Positions 63,656 to 64,000 of a stretch of DNA of 64,000 nucleotides are shown one piece after another. The DNA lies in the IMG/VR virus record IMGVR_UViG_3300037116_000299, positions 1-64,000 of that record. The stretch is one strand, 5' to 3'. Positions within the stretch are counted from its first letter, which is position 1. The number at the start of each line of letters is the position of its first letter. The notes under the pieces are model-generated. The model was not told the origin of the DNA, did not search any database, and was given only the letters and a program-made list of their open reading frames with translations. The stretch comes from a virus. The translations under genes and the position numbers were made by a program.

Positions 63656-63985
63656 CTATGCTGCTTTAGTGGTAGCGATCACACGCCCATGGCGCCGGAT
63701 CGGCGTAACCACAGCGAACTCGAGATCGAGCTGGCCTTCAGAGAAACTCTTGATGGGCACGGCACTGATCAGGTTCGCTTCACAGATCTGTTCGAGATCG
63801 ATGATCAACTTACCGGACAGGCCCCAGTCCAACTCGACCGTGAACAGTTCCTCGGCATCGAATTGCTCCCGCAGCTGGGCTCTTCCCAGCCGGATCGCGT
63901 CGGTTACAAGATCCGCACCGACACTAAAGTGCAGTTCAAGACCGGTCTTAGTCCGGTCGCCCAGACGAAACGTATATCGGTTCAT
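63656..63985 (-). CDS. Hypothetical protein (109 aa)
   Basis: From ATG 63985 (AAAGGA five bases upstream; an in-frame ATG at 64000 is less likely). MNRYTFRLGDRTKTGLELHF then LFTVELDWGLSGKLIIDLEQ: strand-rich, ends VVTPIRRHGRVIATTKAA. Complete within the window. No family recognised. Confidence 0.55.
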   Translation of the reverse strand: MNRYTFRLGDRTKTGLELHFSVGADLVTDAIRLGRAQLREQFDAEELFTVELDWGLSGKLIIDLEQICEANLISAVPIKSFSEGQLDLEFAVVTPIRRHGRVIATTKAA

Positions 63986-64000
63986 ACTGTCCTTTCCCAA

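Noticed and set aside
1-64000. tRNA, rRNA, integrase, transposase or CRISPR array
   Set aside because: I looked through the gaps and gene products and saw none; the minus-strand block is almost fully coding. A dedicated tRNA or covariance-model search was not possible.

Overview
The window looks like part of a large, high-GC (roughly 55-60 percent by eye) bacteriophage or phage-like extrachromosomal element of a soil-type bacterium, carrying or joined to about 14 kb of bacterial-style accessory genes. The phage reading rests on one almost unbroken block (14.4-64 kb) in which essentially every gene is on the minus strand, many overlap by ATGA or TAATG, and the products form a self-contained replication, recombination and nucleotide-supply set. 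No capsid, tail, terminase, lysis, integrase, tRNA or rRNA gene is visible, so the phage assignment is an inference. The SgcJ-like secreted protein, the SGNH-like lipoprotein and the overall style would fit an Acidobacteriota host, but this is weak.

Layout. 1-6.3 kb (minus): WD40-like protein, a small unknown, then a three-gene restriction-modification operon (GIY-YIG/SF2 helicase, Eco57I-type methylase, short N6-methylase-like partner). 6.6-9.4 kb (plus): a two-helix membrane protein, then a coupled pair of a polytopic membrane protein and a ComEC-type metallo-beta-lactamase, which is a candidate defence module. 9.4-10.5 kb: a truncated minus-strand gene fragment, a secreted SgcJ/DUF4440 protein and a small unknown. 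10.6-12.5 kb (plus): a five-gene operon with an R2K-type ATP-grasp enzyme beside a Cys-rich membrane-anchored protein. 12.6-14.6 kb: a mixed-strand, bacterial-looking module (XRE regulator, degenerate SGNH lipoprotein, three small proteins) bounded by an 18-bp near-repeat.

14.7-64 kb (minus): a sigma-70-like factor, HNH nuclease and RuvC resolvase; a cluster of zinc-ribbon unknowns; deoxyribosyltransferase, methylase-like protein, primase-helicase, PD-(D/E)XK endonuclease, RecA/UvsX and Cas4-like nuclease; two radical-SAM enzymes around a Ycf46-like AAA ATPase with DUF2997 and DUF1257 (Ycf35) partners; an SF2/SNF2 helicase; a family A DNA polymerase split into two genes separated by four small genes; thymidylate kinase, two MazG-like pyrophosphatases and class II ribonucleotide reductase; a WGR-type ATP-dependent ligase, clamp loader, a second ligase fused to a polymerase motif-C remnant, a uracil-DNA-glycosylase-like protein, sliding clamp, Rad52-like annealing protein and RecD2 helicase.

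Together these genes could open, prime, copy, clamp, seal, recombine and repair DNA and make their own dNTPs, with an element-encoded sigma factor to redirect transcription. The least ordinary observations are the split polymerase, the ligase that carries a polymerase C-terminal fragment, the plastid/cyanobacterial-type Ycf46-Ycf35-DUF2997 cassette, the membrane/MBL pair next to the restriction system, and several repeated or palindromic intergenic sites.
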